The notes under the pieces were generated by a model. It had not been told where the DNA came from. It searched no databases and worked only from the letters and a program-made list of their open reading frames with translations. The translations under genes and the position numbers were made by a program. This document shows positions 35,789-44,996 of a stretch of 64,000 nucleotides of DNA, piece by piece (position 1 is the first letter of the stretch; every line of letters begins with the position of its first letter). This DNA comes from JBGQOJ01 sp052119585. GTDB lineage: Bacteria > Pseudomonadota > Alphaproteobacteria > Rhodobacterales > Rhodobacteraceae. The stretch lies in contig NZ_JBGQOJ010000012.1 in NCBI RefSeq assembly GCF_052119585.1, forward strand, positions 1 to 64,000, read 5' to 3'.

Positions 35789-35911
35789 ATGATTGGACGC
35801 GACAGCAACGATGACATGAACGGCTACGGCCTTTGGCCCTATGTGGCGGGGGTCTGCATCGCCGGCGCCATCATCTTCATCATGTTCTATTTTGCGAAAA
35901 GTATCGGATAA
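35789..35911 (+). CDS. 40-residue single-pass membrane protein of the TRAP operon
   Basis: Small open frame with a strong start: TAAGGAG at 35775-35781 lies seven bases before the ATG. The protein has a polar N-terminal part (MIGRDSNDDMNG), one hydrophobic span at about residues 17-36 (PYVAGVCIAGAIIFIMFYF) and a short AKSIG tail. It sits 11 bp after dctQM and 5 bp before the dehydratase, in a place where a spacer would be unnecessary. It may be an accessory subunit of the TRAP permease. I know of no named family. Confidence 0.72.
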   Translation: MIGRDSNDDMNGYGLWPYVAGVCIAGAIIFIMFYFAKSIG

Positions 35912-35916
35912 GCGTT

Positions 35917-37647
35917 ATGAAAAAGGAATACAAAGACCTGCGCTCTGCACGGTGGATGGCACCCGATGACCTGCGGTCGTTCGGCCACCGGTCCCGCACC
36001 ATGCAGATGGGTTTTGGCCCTGAAGACTGGGAGGGCAAGCCGATCATCGCCGTGATCAACACCTGGTCCGAGGCCCAGCCCTGCCATATGCATTTTCGCG
36101 ACCGCGCCGAATGGGTGAAACGCGGCATCCTGCAACGGGGCGGTTTCCCGATGGAGCTGCCAGCGCTGTCGCTGTCCGAGAATTTCGTGAAACCGACGAC
36201 AATGCTGTACCGCAACCTGCTGGCGATGGAGGTCGAGGAACTGCTGCGCAGCCATCCGATCGACGGCGCGGTTCTGATGGGCGGCTGTGACAAGACGACC
36301 CCCGGTCTGGTGATGGGCGCGGTCAGCATGGGCATTCCCTTTGTCTATCTTCCCGCCGGCCCGATGCTGCGCGGGAACTACGCGGGGCAGGTGCTGGGGT
36401 CTGGCACCGACGGGTTCAAATACTGGGACGAACGCCGCGCGGGCACCATATCAAAGGAACAGTGGACCGGCATCGAGGGCGGCATCGCCCGCAGCTATGG
36501 CCACTGCATGACGATGGGCACCGCCAGCACGATGACCGCAATCGCCGAGGCGATGGGGCTGACGCTGCCCGGTGCGTCGTCCATTCCCGCCGCCGATGCG
36601 AACCACCAAAGGATGAGCGCGGAATGTGGCCGCCGCATCGTCGAGATGGTCTGGGACGATCTGACCCCCGACAAGATCATCACCCGCGAGGCGGTGGACA
36701 ATGCCGTGACCGTCGCGATGGCCACCGGCTGTTCCACCAACGCCATCATCCACCTGATCGCCATGGCCCGCCGCGCCGGTATCCCGCTGGAACTGGACGA
36801 CCTTGACCGCATCGGCCGCACGACGCCCGTGCTGGCCAATGTGCGGCCCTCGGGCAAGGGTTACCTGATGGAGGACTTCTTTTACGCGGGCGGGCTGCGC
36901 GCCCTGATGAAACAGATCGAGCCAAAGCTGAGCCCGAAGGCGATTACCGTCACCGGCCGGCCATTGGTCGAAGGTCTGGACGCCGTGCAGGTCTTCAATG
37001 ACGACGTGATCCGCCCGCTGTCCAATCCCGTGTACCACGAGGGAAGCCTTGCGGTGCTGAAGGGCAATCTGTGCCCGGACGGCGCGGTGATAAAGCCCGC
37101 CGCCTGTGATCCGAAGTTCCACAAACACAGCGGTCCCGCATTGGTGGCGAACAGCTACGCCGAGATGAAAACCATCATCGACGACCCCGATTATCCGATG
37201 ACGCCCGACACGGTTCTGGTGCTGCGCAACGCGGGGCCGCAGGGTGGGCCGGGGATGCCGGAATGGGGCATGATCCCGATGCCGAAGGCGCTGTTGAAAG
37301 ACGGTCACCGCGATATGGTGCGCCTGTCGGATGCGCGGATGTCGGGCACGTCCTTTGGGGCCTGTGTGCTGCATGTGGCGCCAGAGGCCTATATCGGCGG
37401 GCCGCTGGCGCTGCTGAAAACCGGCGATATCGTCGAGCTGGACATCCCGAACCGCAGCCTGAACATGGTGGTTGATGCGGCGGAACTGGCAACGCGCCGC
37501 GCGGCCTGGGTTGCCCCCGAACCGCGCTATGAACGTGGCTACGGCCAGATGTTCGGCAAGCATATCGAGCAGGCCGACAAGGGCTGCGACTTTGACTTTT
37601 TGCGGTCCGATTTCGGCGGACCAACACCCGAACCCGCGATCAACTGA
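35917..37647 (+). CDS. IlvD/Edd-family dehydratase
   Basis: Iron-sulfur dehydratase of 576 residues. Cluster-ligand regions are GGCDKTTPG (about 123-131) and GHCMTMGTASTM (about 195-206), followed by PGASSIPAADANHQRMS. The C-terminal RLSDARMSGTSFG motif is intact. The family dehydrates dihydroxy acids and aldonates (for example arabinonate, xylonate, gluconate). ATG 35917 is used because the longer frame overlaps the small membrane-protein gene. Sugar-acid substrate inferred from the operon. Confidence 0.88.
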   Translation: MKKEYKDLRSARWMAPDDLRSFGHRSRTMQMGFGPEDWEGKPIIAVINTWSEAQPCHMHFRDRAEWVKRGILQRGGFPMELPALSLSENFVKPTTMLYRNLLAMEVEELLRSHPIDGAVLMGGCDKTTPGLVMGAVSMGIPFVYLPAGPMLRGNYAGQVLGSGTDGFKYWDERRAGTISKEQWTGIEGGIARSYGHCMTMGTASTMTAIAEAMGLTLPGASSIPAADANHQRMSAECGRRIVEMVWDDLTPDKIITREAVDNAVTVAMATGCSTNAIIHLIAMARRAGIPLELDDLDRIGRTTPVLANVRPSGKGYLMEDFFYAGGLRALMKQIEPKLSPKAITVTGRPLVEGLDAVQVFNDDVIRPLSNPVYHEGSLAVLKGNLCPDGAVIKPAACDPKFHKHSGPALVANSYAEMKTIIDDPDYPMTPDTVLVLRNAGPQGGPGMPEWGMIPMPKALLKDGHRDMVRLSDARMSGTSFGACVLHVAPEAYIGGPLALLKTGDIVELDIPNRSLNMVVDAAELATRRAAWVAPEPRYERGYGQMFGKHIEQADKGCDFDFLRSDFGGPTPEPAIN

Positions 37648-37654
37648 GGGCCTC

Positions 37655-38845
37655 ATGCAACGTAAACGACTGATCGCTGCCAATCCTCCGGCTGCGGGCC
37701 TTGCCCGTGGTGTGGCCAGCAAGGACCGCATAAGCGGCATCACCATCTCGCATGTCGTGGTGCCGCTGAGCGGCGAAATTTCGGATGCCAAGGTTCTGAC
37801 AGGGCGGCAGAAACCCCTGACCACGACCGATATCCTGCTGGTCGAAATGACCAGCGATGACGGCTTCGACGGCATGGGGTTTTCCTATACCCTGCGCGTC
37901 GGCGGACCTGCGATGTTCGCCTATGCCGCCGAGATCGGCGACAGCCTGCTGGGCGAGGATCCGAACGATATCTCGCGGCTTTGGTCGATGCTTGCCTGGC
38001 GCGGCGCCTCTATCGGGCGGTCGGGTCTGGCAAACGAGGTGATTGCCGCCTTCGACAGCTGCCTGTGGGATATGAAGGCCCGCCGCGCCGGGCTGCCGCT
38101 GGCCAAGCTGTTGGGGGCGCACCGCGATTCCGTCAGAGTTTACAATACGTCTGGGCAATATCTGTCGTCTACGGTCGAGCAGATGAAAGAGGCCGCCGCC
38201 GCGTCGTTCGCGCGGGGGATCGGCGGGATCAAGGTCAAGATCGGCCAGCCCGACCCGATGGAGGATCTGGCCCGCCTTGACGCGCTGCGCAGCCATCTGG
38301 GCGACGCCGTGCCGATGATGATCGACGCCAACCAGCAATGGGACCGCCCGACCGCGATGCGCTTTGGCAAGATCGTGGATGACATGGGGTTCGTGTTTAT
38401 CGAAGAGCCGCTGGATGCCCGCGATTATGAAGGTCACGGCGAACTGGCGCGTGCGCTGTCCACGCCCATTGCCACCGGCGAGATGCTGACCAGCGTCGAG
38501 GAAGTGGCGCAACTGATTGCGGCGGGTGGCGCGGATATATTGCAGGCCGATGCGCCCCGTATCGGGGGGATCACGCCGTTTCTGAAGGTGATGAACCTGG
38601 CCGAGGCGGCGCGGATCAACCTTGCCCCGCATATGGTCATGGAACAGCACCTGCATCTGGCGGCGGCCTTTCCGACGGAACCCTGGGTCGAGCATTTCGA
38701 ATGGCTTGAACCGCTGTTCAACGAACGCCTGCATATCGAAGGCGGGCGGATGCATATCGCAGACCGCCCCGGTCTTGGCTTTACCGTGTCGCAGGAGGCA
38801 CGCGGCTGGACCAAATCCAAAACGACTTTGGGCAAACGGCCCTGA
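37655..38845 (+). CDS. L-talarate/galactarate dehydratase (enolase superfamily)
   Basis: Mandelate-racemase-type enzyme of 396 residues. SDAKVLTGRQKPLT (about 44-57), GEDPNDISRLWSML, GASIGRSG and the ending HFEWLEPLFNERLHIEGGRM match what I recall of the Salmonella L-talarate/galactarate dehydratase closely. Catalytic KVK is in GIKVKIGQPD, metal ligands in DANQQWD and EEPLDA, and the general base His in PHMVMEQHLHL. Product would be 5-keto-4-deoxy-glucarate, the substrate of the KdgD encoded six genes later. ATG 37655 has GAGGG just upstream. Confidence 0.85.
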   Translation: MQRKRLIAANPPAAGLARGVASKDRISGITISHVVVPLSGEISDAKVLTGRQKPLTTTDILLVEMTSDDGFDGMGFSYTLRVGGPAMFAYAAEIGDSLLGEDPNDISRLWSMLAWRGASIGRSGLANEVIAAFDSCLWDMKARRAGLPLAKLLGAHRDSVRVYNTSGQYLSSTVEQMKEAAAASFARGIGGIKVKIGQPDPMEDLARLDALRSHLGDAVPMMIDANQQWDRPTAMRFGKIVDDMGFVFIEEPLDARDYEGHGELARALSTPIATGEMLTSVEEVAQLIAAGGADILQADAPRIGGITPFLKVMNLAEAARINLAPHMVMEQHLHLAAAFPTEPWVEHFEWLEPLFNERLHIEGGRMHIADRPGLGFTVSQEARGWTKSKTTLGKRP

Positions 38846-38853
38846 AAGGATAC

Positions 38854-39567
38854 ATGATGAATCCCGATACCCGTGAAAAACTGATGGGCGTTTCTGTCGC
38901 GACACTGGCGACGGCGTTGTTCAAGCGCGGTCTGCGCAATCAGGTCATACAGGATGTGCGCCCGGTTGCCCGCAAGGGCCGCAATATGGTCGGCCCCGCC
39001 TTTACCCTGCGCTATATGCCCGCCCGCGAGGACCGCAACACGCTGGCAGAGTTCCGCAACCCGATGCACCCGCAGCGTCAGGCGGTCGAGCAATGCCCCG
39101 CCGGGTCGATCCTTGTGATGGACAGCCGCAAGGATGCGCGCGCGGCATCCAGCGGCGATATTCTGATCACCCGCCTGATGGTACGCGGGGGGGCCGGTGT
39201 TGTCACCGATGGCGGCTTCCGCGACAGCATGGTGATCGGCGCACTGGACATTCCCGCCTATCACAGCCGCCCGTCCAGCCCGACGAACCTGACCCTGCAC
39301 GAGGCAATCGAGATCAACGGCCCGATCGGCTGCGGCGATGCGGCGGTCTTTCCCGGTGATATTGTTGTGGGCGACGACGACTCTGTGATCGTGATCCCCG
39401 CCGGTATCGCGGACGAGATCGCCACCGAGGCGGTCGAGATGACAGCCTACGAGGATTTCGCCGTCGAGCAGGTCAAGGCGGGTCAGTCGATCATCGGGCT
39501 TTACCCTGCGACGGACGAAAGCAATCTGGATCGCTTTGCCGAATGGCGCAAGGCGAACGGCCGCTAA
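38854..39567 (+). CDS. RraA-like family protein (copy 1)
   Basis: 237 residues of the RraA/HMG-CHA aldolase fold, with VTDGGFRDSM (Arg-Asp metal/substrate motif, about 116-125) and GDIVVGDDDSVIVIP. Relatives are pyruvate-type class II aldolases or oxaloacetate decarboxylases; some only inhibit RNase E. Two ATGs are adjacent at the start. A second, clearly diverged copy lies at 42191-42934 in the same operon, which is unusual. Confidence 0.83.
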   Translation: MMNPDTREKLMGVSVATLATALFKRGLRNQVIQDVRPVARKGRNMVGPAFTLRYMPAREDRNTLAEFRNPMHPQRQAVEQCPAGSILVMDSRKDARAASSGDILITRLMVRGGAGVVTDGGFRDSMVIGALDIPAYHSRPSSPTNLTLHEAIEINGPIGCGDAAVFPGDIVVGDDDSVIVIPAGIADEIATEAVEMTAYEDFAVEQVKAGQSIIGLYPATDESNLDRFAEWRKANGR

Positions 39568-39579
39568 TAGGACAACGAC

Positions 39580-40656
39580 ATGTATATCGGTGAACAGATC
39601 ATCAACCCCTCTGCCGACCGGCTGCGTCTGTCGACGCAGTTGGGGGTGGAACGCGTGGTGCTGGACACGCGCCCGAACACCCGGCTTGAAGGGCCGGATG
39701 GCCATTGGGACGCTGATAAGGTCGCGCAGTATCGCCGCTGGATCGAAGGCTTCGGTCTTGGGGTGGAATGTATCTCGCTTGATCTTGGATCGTTCCTTTT
39801 GGATTGCGTGCACGAGCCGGAACGGGCAACGGCGCGGGCGGCCAAGATGCGCGCCGATATCCGTGCGGCGTCTGCGGGCGGGCTGGAGATGCTGAAATAC
39901 AACGTCCAGATGGTTGGCATCACCCGCACGGGTCGGCGGCGCGGTCGCGGGGGTGTGCTGGAAAGCGCGTTTCGCGCGGTGGACTATTCCCCCGAGGGCG
40001 ACAGGGCGCACAGCTATTGGGGCGTCGGCCATCCGGGTGGCGGGGCCAGGGGCGCCGACATTGCCGTGAACGCCACCGGCACGACAGAGGCGCTGGGTCA
40101 GGTCATGGCGACAGACATTCCCGGCCTGTCGGAACCGCAGGTCTGGTCGGCGCTGACCCGTCTTGTCGAAGAGATCGTGCCCACCGCCGAACAGGTCGGC
40201 CTGCGGCTTGCCGGTCATCCCCATGATCCGGCCTATCCCAAGGGGGGGCTGAACGGCGTTGAACATGTCGTCGGCTCTATCGAAGGGATGGAACGGTTTT
40301 TGGACCTTGCCCCTGCAAGTGCGGTGCACGGGATCAATTTCTGTCAGGGCACGGTTGCGGAAATGGCCACCGACCCGAACCCCTACGTTATGGATGCGAT
40401 CCGCCGGATTGGCGGGCGCAACCGGATATTCATGGTCCATTTCCGCAACATCAAAGGCGGCTATTGCGACTTTTCCGAATGTTTTCCGGACGAGGGCGAT
40501 GTGGACATGGCCGAGGCGGTGCGCACCTACCGCGCCGTCGGCTACAGCGGTATTTTGTGCCCCGACCATGTTCCGGCCTCTGATCTGGACACAGCGCGCG
40601 AACGGTTTTTCGCCTTCGCGCTTGGCTACACACGCGGACTATTACAGGCAGTATGA
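39580..40656 (+). CDS. UxuA-related (mannonate dehydratase-like) TIM-barrel protein
   Basis: 358-residue TIM-barrel resembling mannonate dehydratase and sugar-phosphate isomerases. Suggestive motifs are LAGHPHDPAYP (UxuA HPDDPP region), GINFCQGTVAEM, MVHFRNIKG and LCPDHVP, which together supply His, Cys, His and Asp/His metal ligands of the UxuA type. Likely acts on a hexonate or hexarate. It overlaps the next gene by 4 bases. Epimerase activity is the main alternative. Confidence 0.75.
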   Translation: MYIGEQIINPSADRLRLSTQLGVERVVLDTRPNTRLEGPDGHWDADKVAQYRRWIEGFGLGVECISLDLGSFLLDCVHEPERATARAAKMRADIRAASAGGLEMLKYNVQMVGITRTGRRRGRGGVLESAFRAVDYSPEGDRAHSYWGVGHPGGGARGADIAVNATGTTEALGQVMATDIPGLSEPQVWSALTRLVEEIVPTAEQVGLRLAGHPHDPAYPKGGLNGVEHVVGSIEGMERFLDLAPASAVHGINFCQGTVAEMATDPNPYVMDAIRRIGGRNRIFMVHFRNIKGGYCDFSECFPDEGDVDMAEAVRTYRAVGYSGILCPDHVPASDLDTARERFFAFALGYTRGLLQAV

Positions 40657-42194
40657 TCATGACCCAGACAGACCAGAAATCCCCCGTTATCCGGCTTGAT
40701 GCCGCCGACAATGTCGTGGTCGCCAGAGAGCCGATCGCCGTGGGCACGCTGATTGCGACAGAGGGCGTCACAACCCTGCAAGAGGTGCCGCTGGGCCACA
40801 AGATTGCCACGCGTCCGATCAAAAAGGGCGAGGCGATCAAGAAATACAATACCACCATCGGCTTTGCCTCGGAAGATCTGGTGCCCGGCACCTGGTTGCA
40901 CAGCCACAACGTGCTGATGGACGATTTCCAGAAAGACTATCGCTATACGCAGGATTACCTGCCGACGACCCTGTTGCCAGAGGACGAGCGGGCGCAGTTC
41001 ATGGGCTATCACCGCGCCGATGGCCGCGTTGGAACGCGCAACTACATCGGGCTGTTCATCACCGTGAATTGCTCTGCCACGGTGGCGCGCAAGATCAGCC
41101 AGTATTTCGACGAAGAGCGTATGGCAGAGTATCCCAACGTTGACGGCGTCGTCGCCTTTGTGCACCAGCAGGGCTGCGGCATGGAAATGACCGGAGAGCC
41201 GATGGACCTGCTGCGCCGCACGTTGGCGGGGTACATCCGGCACCCCAATACGGCCGGCGCGCTGGTCTGCTCATTGGGCTGCGAGCGTAACAACCTTGGC
41301 GTTTTCATGGAAGAACAAAGCCTTGCAACCGGCAAGATGCTGCACACCGTGACGATGCAACACGCGGGCGGCACCGCCGCCGCGATCGAGGAAGGCAAAA
41401 AGATCATCCGCGAGATGCTGGTCGAGGCGAACAAGATGGTCCGCCAGCCCGCCCCGGCAAGCCATATCATGGTGGGTCTGCAATGCGGTGGCTCTGACGG
41501 GTTTTCGGGCCTGTCGGCGAACCCGTCGCTGGGCAAGGCGGTCGATATTCTGGTGCGCCACGGCGGCACTGCGATCCTGTCGGAAACGCCGGAACTTTAC
41601 GGCGTCGAACATACGCTGACCGCCCGCGCCAAAACCGAAGCCGTCGGTCAGAAGTTCATCGAGCGGATCAACTGGTGGCTGGAATACAACCGTGGCCGCG
41701 ACACGCAGATCAACGGGCGTGTGTCGCCCGGAAACAACGCGGGCGGTCTGGCCAATATCATCGAAAAATCATTGGGCGGGTCGAAAAAGGGCGGCAGCAG
41801 CGGCATCAACGAGGTCTACCATTACGCCGAACCGGTCACCGAACATGGCCTCGTGATCATGGACACCCCCGGCTATGATCCGGTGTCCGCCACGGGCCAG
41901 ATCGCGGGTGGCGCGAACCTGATCGCCTTTACCACCGGGCGCGGGTCCTGCTTTGGGTCGCTTCCGGCGCCAACGATCAAGCTGGCGACCAACACGCCGA
42001 TGTACGGGCGCATGACCGGAGACATGGACATCAACTGTGGCCCCGTGATCGACGGCGACAAGACGCTGGATGAAATGGGCGAGGTGATCTTTGCCAAGTT
42101 TCTGGAAATCGCATCGGGCGTGAAAACCAAATCAGAGGCGCTTGGCGTCGGCGAAGAGGAATTCGCGCCATGGCAGATCGGGGTTTTGGCATGA
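40653..42194 (+). CDS. UxaA-family altronate/galactarate dehydratase
   Basis: Full-length two-part dehydratase of 513 residues. A SAF domain (about 8-95, with GHKIATRPIKKGEAIKKY) is joined to the large UxaA/GarD catalytic domain opening at GYHRADGRVGTRNYIGLF. The CGGSDGFSGLSANPSLG stretch is typical. Members dehydrate D-altronate or D-galactarate using iron. A second ATG six bases in is possible. It overlaps the next gene by ATGA. Confidence 0.86.
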   Translation: MIMTQTDQKSPVIRLDAADNVVVAREPIAVGTLIATEGVTTLQEVPLGHKIATRPIKKGEAIKKYNTTIGFASEDLVPGTWLHSHNVLMDDFQKDYRYTQDYLPTTLLPEDERAQFMGYHRADGRVGTRNYIGLFITVNCSATVARKISQYFDEERMAEYPNVDGVVAFVHQQGCGMEMTGEPMDLLRRTLAGYIRHPNTAGALVCSLGCERNNLGVFMEEQSLATGKMLHTVTMQHAGGTAAAIEEGKKIIREMLVEANKMVRQPAPASHIMVGLQCGGSDGFSGLSANPSLGKAVDILVRHGGTAILSETPELYGVEHTLTARAKTEAVGQKFIERINWWLEYNRGRDTQINGRVSPGNNAGGLANIIEKSLGGSKKGGSSGINEVYHYAEPVTEHGLVIMDTPGYDPVSATGQIAGGANLIAFTTGRGSCFGSLPAPTIKLATNTPMYGRMTGDMDINCGPVIDGDKTLDEMGEVIFAKFLEIASGVKTKSEALGVGEEEFAPWQIGVLA

Positions 42195-42934
42195 CCAGAA
42201 GCGACCCTGTCGCGGTGCCGCAGGCGACGCTTGAACGGCTGAAAAAATGCGGGCAGGGCACCCTGACCACGCAGATGTTCCGCCGAGGTTACCGGCAACA
42301 GTTCATGGTCGGGCTAACGCCGCTGAACAAGGCCGCCGGTCGCTTTGCCGGCGAGGCATTCACCCTGCGGTTCATCCCCAGCCGCGAGGACAAGGACTGG
42401 GATCTGGGCGACCTGAAGAAGCGCGGCGCGGACAATGTGCAATGGGAAGCCGTCGAGGCGATAGGGGCCGGACAGGTTCTGGTGATCGACAGCCGCAACG
42501 ACGTGCGCGCGGCCTCGGCCGGGAATATGCTGATGACGCGGATGATGCGCAAAGGCGTGGCTGCGGCGATCACCGACGGGGCGTTCCGCGACGGGACAGA
42601 GATTTCCGCGATGGATTTCCCCGCCTATTGCCGCGCCAATGTCGCCAGCACCCGCCCGTCCTATCACCGTGCCATCGACATGCAGCAGCCCATCGCCTGC
42701 GCCGAAGTGGCGGTGTATCCCGGCGATATCATCGTCGGGGACAGCGACGGCGTCACAGTCATTCCGCGGCATCTGGCCGAAGATGTGGCCAACACCGCCT
42801 ATGATCAGGAACTGCGCGAGGCGTTTTTGTTCACGAAGATCGACGCGGGTGGCAGCCTTTGGGGCAATTACCCCGCCAGTGACGAAACACTGGCCGAGTT
42901 CGAGGCATGGAAAACCGCAGGGGGCACGCTATGA
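42191..42934 (+). CDS. RraA-like family protein (copy 2)
   Basis: 247 residues, same fold as copy 1, with ITDGAFRDGTEIS (about 123-135) and GDIIVGDSDGVTVIPRHLAEDVA. Start by ATGA overlap with the UxaA-type gene. Diverged from copy 1 by eye along most of its length, so this is unlikely to be a recent tandem duplicate. A role as hydroxy-keto-acid aldolase or decarboxylase is plausible; its RNase E-regulating homologues are shorter. Confidence 0.83.
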   Translation: MTRSDPVAVPQATLERLKKCGQGTLTTQMFRRGYRQQFMVGLTPLNKAAGRFAGEAFTLRFIPSREDKDWDLGDLKKRGADNVQWEAVEAIGAGQVLVIDSRNDVRAASAGNMLMTRMMRKGVAAAITDGAFRDGTEISAMDFPAYCRANVASTRPSYHRAIDMQQPIACAEVAVYPGDIIVGDSDGVTVIPRHLAEDVANTAYDQELREAFLFTKIDAGGSLWGNYPASDETLAEFEAWKTAGGTL

Positions 42935-43392
42935 CCCGGGCCGCCAGAGCAGAGCGCCTGATCCGCCACTATTTCGACATGTGCAATGCGGGCGACCGTC
43001 AGGGGTTGATCGACTGTTTCACGCCTGACGGGGTTCACTATTTCCCACCGGGATTGCCTGGCGCACCGTGGCGCGGGGCGGCGGCAATTGCCGATGGCTG
43101 GGTCTGGTGCGTGCAGAACATGGGGTCGAAATGGACCATCGAAAAGGTGCTCTGCGATGCCTCTGGGCGCGAGGCGGTGATCGAATGGACCCACTGGAAA
43201 ACAAAGCTGAACGAGGCATTGCGCGGCGACGAGTGGTATATTTTCAACGATGACATCACGAAAATCACCGAGATCCGCGCCTATTACGCCAGCCCGGTGA
43301 ACAAGGCCGATGCGGTGAACAAACTGCACGGGTTCGACTATGGCGGGCGCGGCTATCACATGGCACCGCCGGTCGTAGACGGGCGCGACTGA
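42931..43392 (+). CDS. SnoaL/NTF2-like protein
   Basis: Small cone-fold protein of 153 residues: RLIRHYFDMCNAGDRQGLIDCFTPDGVHYFPPG at the N-terminus and FNDDITKITEIRAYYASP near residue 110 are typical of SnoaL-like polyketide-cyclase relatives. Start by ATGA overlap with RraA-like copy 2. Such proteins can be isomerases, dehydratases or non-catalytic binders. Its place between RraA-like and aldehyde dehydrogenase genes suggests a pathway step, but none can be named. Confidence 0.78.
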   Translation: MTRAARAERLIRHYFDMCNAGDRQGLIDCFTPDGVHYFPPGLPGAPWRGAAAIADGWVWCVQNMGSKWTIEKVLCDASGREAVIEWTHWKTKLNEALRGDEWYIFNDDITKITEIRAYYASPVNKADAVNKLHGFDYGGRGYHMAPPVVDGRD

Positions 43393-43430
43393 CCATTGCG
43401 GCAAAGACGGAAATTCTGGAAGGAAAACGC

Positions 43431-44945
43431 ATGACTTTTACACCACATGGACGCCATTTGATTGCCGGAAACTGGATCGCGGGCGAGGCGGTCTTTACCT
43501 CCAGCCCCGCGCATGGGCCCGCGCATGATTATGCTGTCGGAACACCGGCGCATGTCGATGCGGCCTGTCAGGCGGCAGAGGATGCCTTCTGGTCCTACGG
43601 CTATTCCAGCCGCGCGGATCGTGCCGCTCTGCTGAACCGCATTGCCGACGAGATCGAGGCCCGCGCCGAGGCCATCACCGAGATCGGCACGCAGGAAACC
43701 GGCCTGCCCGTGGGCCGCTTGCAGGGCGAACGAGGCCGCACCACCGGCCAGCTGCGCCTGTTCGCAACCCACATTCTTGACGGCGATTATCTGGATCGGC
43801 GCGTTGATGCGGCCTTGCCCGACCGGCAACCTGCGCCGCGCCCCGAAATCCGCCTGATGCAGCGCCCGATCGGCCCGGTTGCCGTGTTCGGTGCGTCGAA
43901 CTTTCCGCTGGCCTTTTCAACGGCGGGCGGCGACACGGCGGCTGCGCTGGCGGCGGGGTGTCCTGTTGTCGTCAAAGGCCATTCGGCCCACCCCGGCACC
44001 GGCGAAATCGTGGCCGAGGCCATTCATGCGGCGATTACCGCGCTGGGGATGCACCCCGGCATTTTCAGCCTGATCCAGGGCGGTCGCCGCGATGTCGGCA
44101 CCGGCCTTGTGCAGCACCCGTTGATCAAGGCGGTCGGGTTCACCGGAAGCCTTGCAGGAGGCCGCGCCCTGTTCGACCTGTGTGCCAGCCGCCCCGAACC
44201 GATCCCGTTCTTCGGCGAGCTGGGCAGCGTCAACCCGATGTTCCTGCTGCCTGCCGCCCTGTCCGCACGCAGCGCACAGATCGGCACAGGCTGGGCCGGA
44301 TCGCTGACGATGGGCGCGGGCCAGTTCTGCACCAACCCCGGTATCGCGGTTGTGCTGGACGGGCCAGAGGCCGACGCCTTTGCCGCCGCCGCCCGCGAGG
44401 GTCTGGCACAGGTCGGGCCGCAAACCATGCTGACCGACGGCATGGCACAGGCCTACCGCGACGGGCGTGACCGGATCGCGGGATCGGCGGGCGTGCGCGA
44501 ACTGCTGACTTCGGTCTGCGATATGCGCAACGCCACCCCCTATCTGTTCGAGACGACCGGCCACGACTGGCTGGGCAATCACGATCTGGGGGAGGAGGTC
44601 TTTGGCCCGCTTGGCCTGATCGTGCGCGTCGCTGACATGGCTGAAATGGCCCAGGTTGCGCGCAGTCTGCAAGGTCAGTTGACCTGCACGCTGCATATGG
44701 ATGCGGACGACACCGGCGCCGCCCGTGACCTGATGCCAATTCTGGAACGCAAGGCGGGGCGCGTTCTTGCCAACGGGTTCCCGACCGGCGTCGAGGTGTG
44801 TGATGCGATGGTGCATGGCGGGCCTTATCCGGCCTCGACCAACTTCGGTGCGACCAGCGTCGGCACCATGGCGATCCGGCGTTTTTTGCGCCCGGTCAGC
44901 TATCAAAACATTCCCGAGGGCGTTTTGCCCGACGATCTTCACTGA
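43431..44945 (+). CDS. 2-oxoglutarate semialdehyde dehydrogenase
   Basis: Aldehyde dehydrogenase of 504 residues. Catalytic Cys300 (GAGQFCTNPG), Glu263 (FFGELGSVNP) and Asn157 (GASNFPLAF) are in place. The FGASNFP and GELGSVNP forms are characteristic of the NADP-type alpha-ketoglutaric semialdehyde dehydrogenases that complete hexarate and pentonate breakdown. It would oxidise the product of the adjacent KdgD to 2-oxoglutarate, feeding the TCA cycle. Confidence 0.88.
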   Translation: MTFTPHGRHLIAGNWIAGEAVFTSSPAHGPAHDYAVGTPAHVDAACQAAEDAFWSYGYSSRADRAALLNRIADEIEARAEAITEIGTQETGLPVGRLQGERGRTTGQLRLFATHILDGDYLDRRVDAALPDRQPAPRPEIRLMQRPIGPVAVFGASNFPLAFSTAGGDTAAALAAGCPVVVKGHSAHPGTGEIVAEAIHAAITALGMHPGIFSLIQGGRRDVGTGLVQHPLIKAVGFTGSLAGGRALFDLCASRPEPIPFFGELGSVNPMFLLPAALSARSAQIGTGWAGSLTMGAGQFCTNPGIAVVLDGPEADAFAAAAREGLAQVGPQTMLTDGMAQAYRDGRDRIAGSAGVRELLTSVCDMRNATPYLFETTGHDWLGNHDLGEEVFGPLGLIVRVADMAEMAQVARSLQGQLTCTLHMDADDTGAARDLMPILERKAGRVLANGFPTGVEVCDAMVHGGPYPASTNFGATSVGTMAIRRFLRPVSYQNIPEGVLPDDLH

Positions 44946-44996
44946 ACAACAGCGGGCGGAGCTGCGCGCACCGTCCCTTTTCCCAAAGGATAGACC

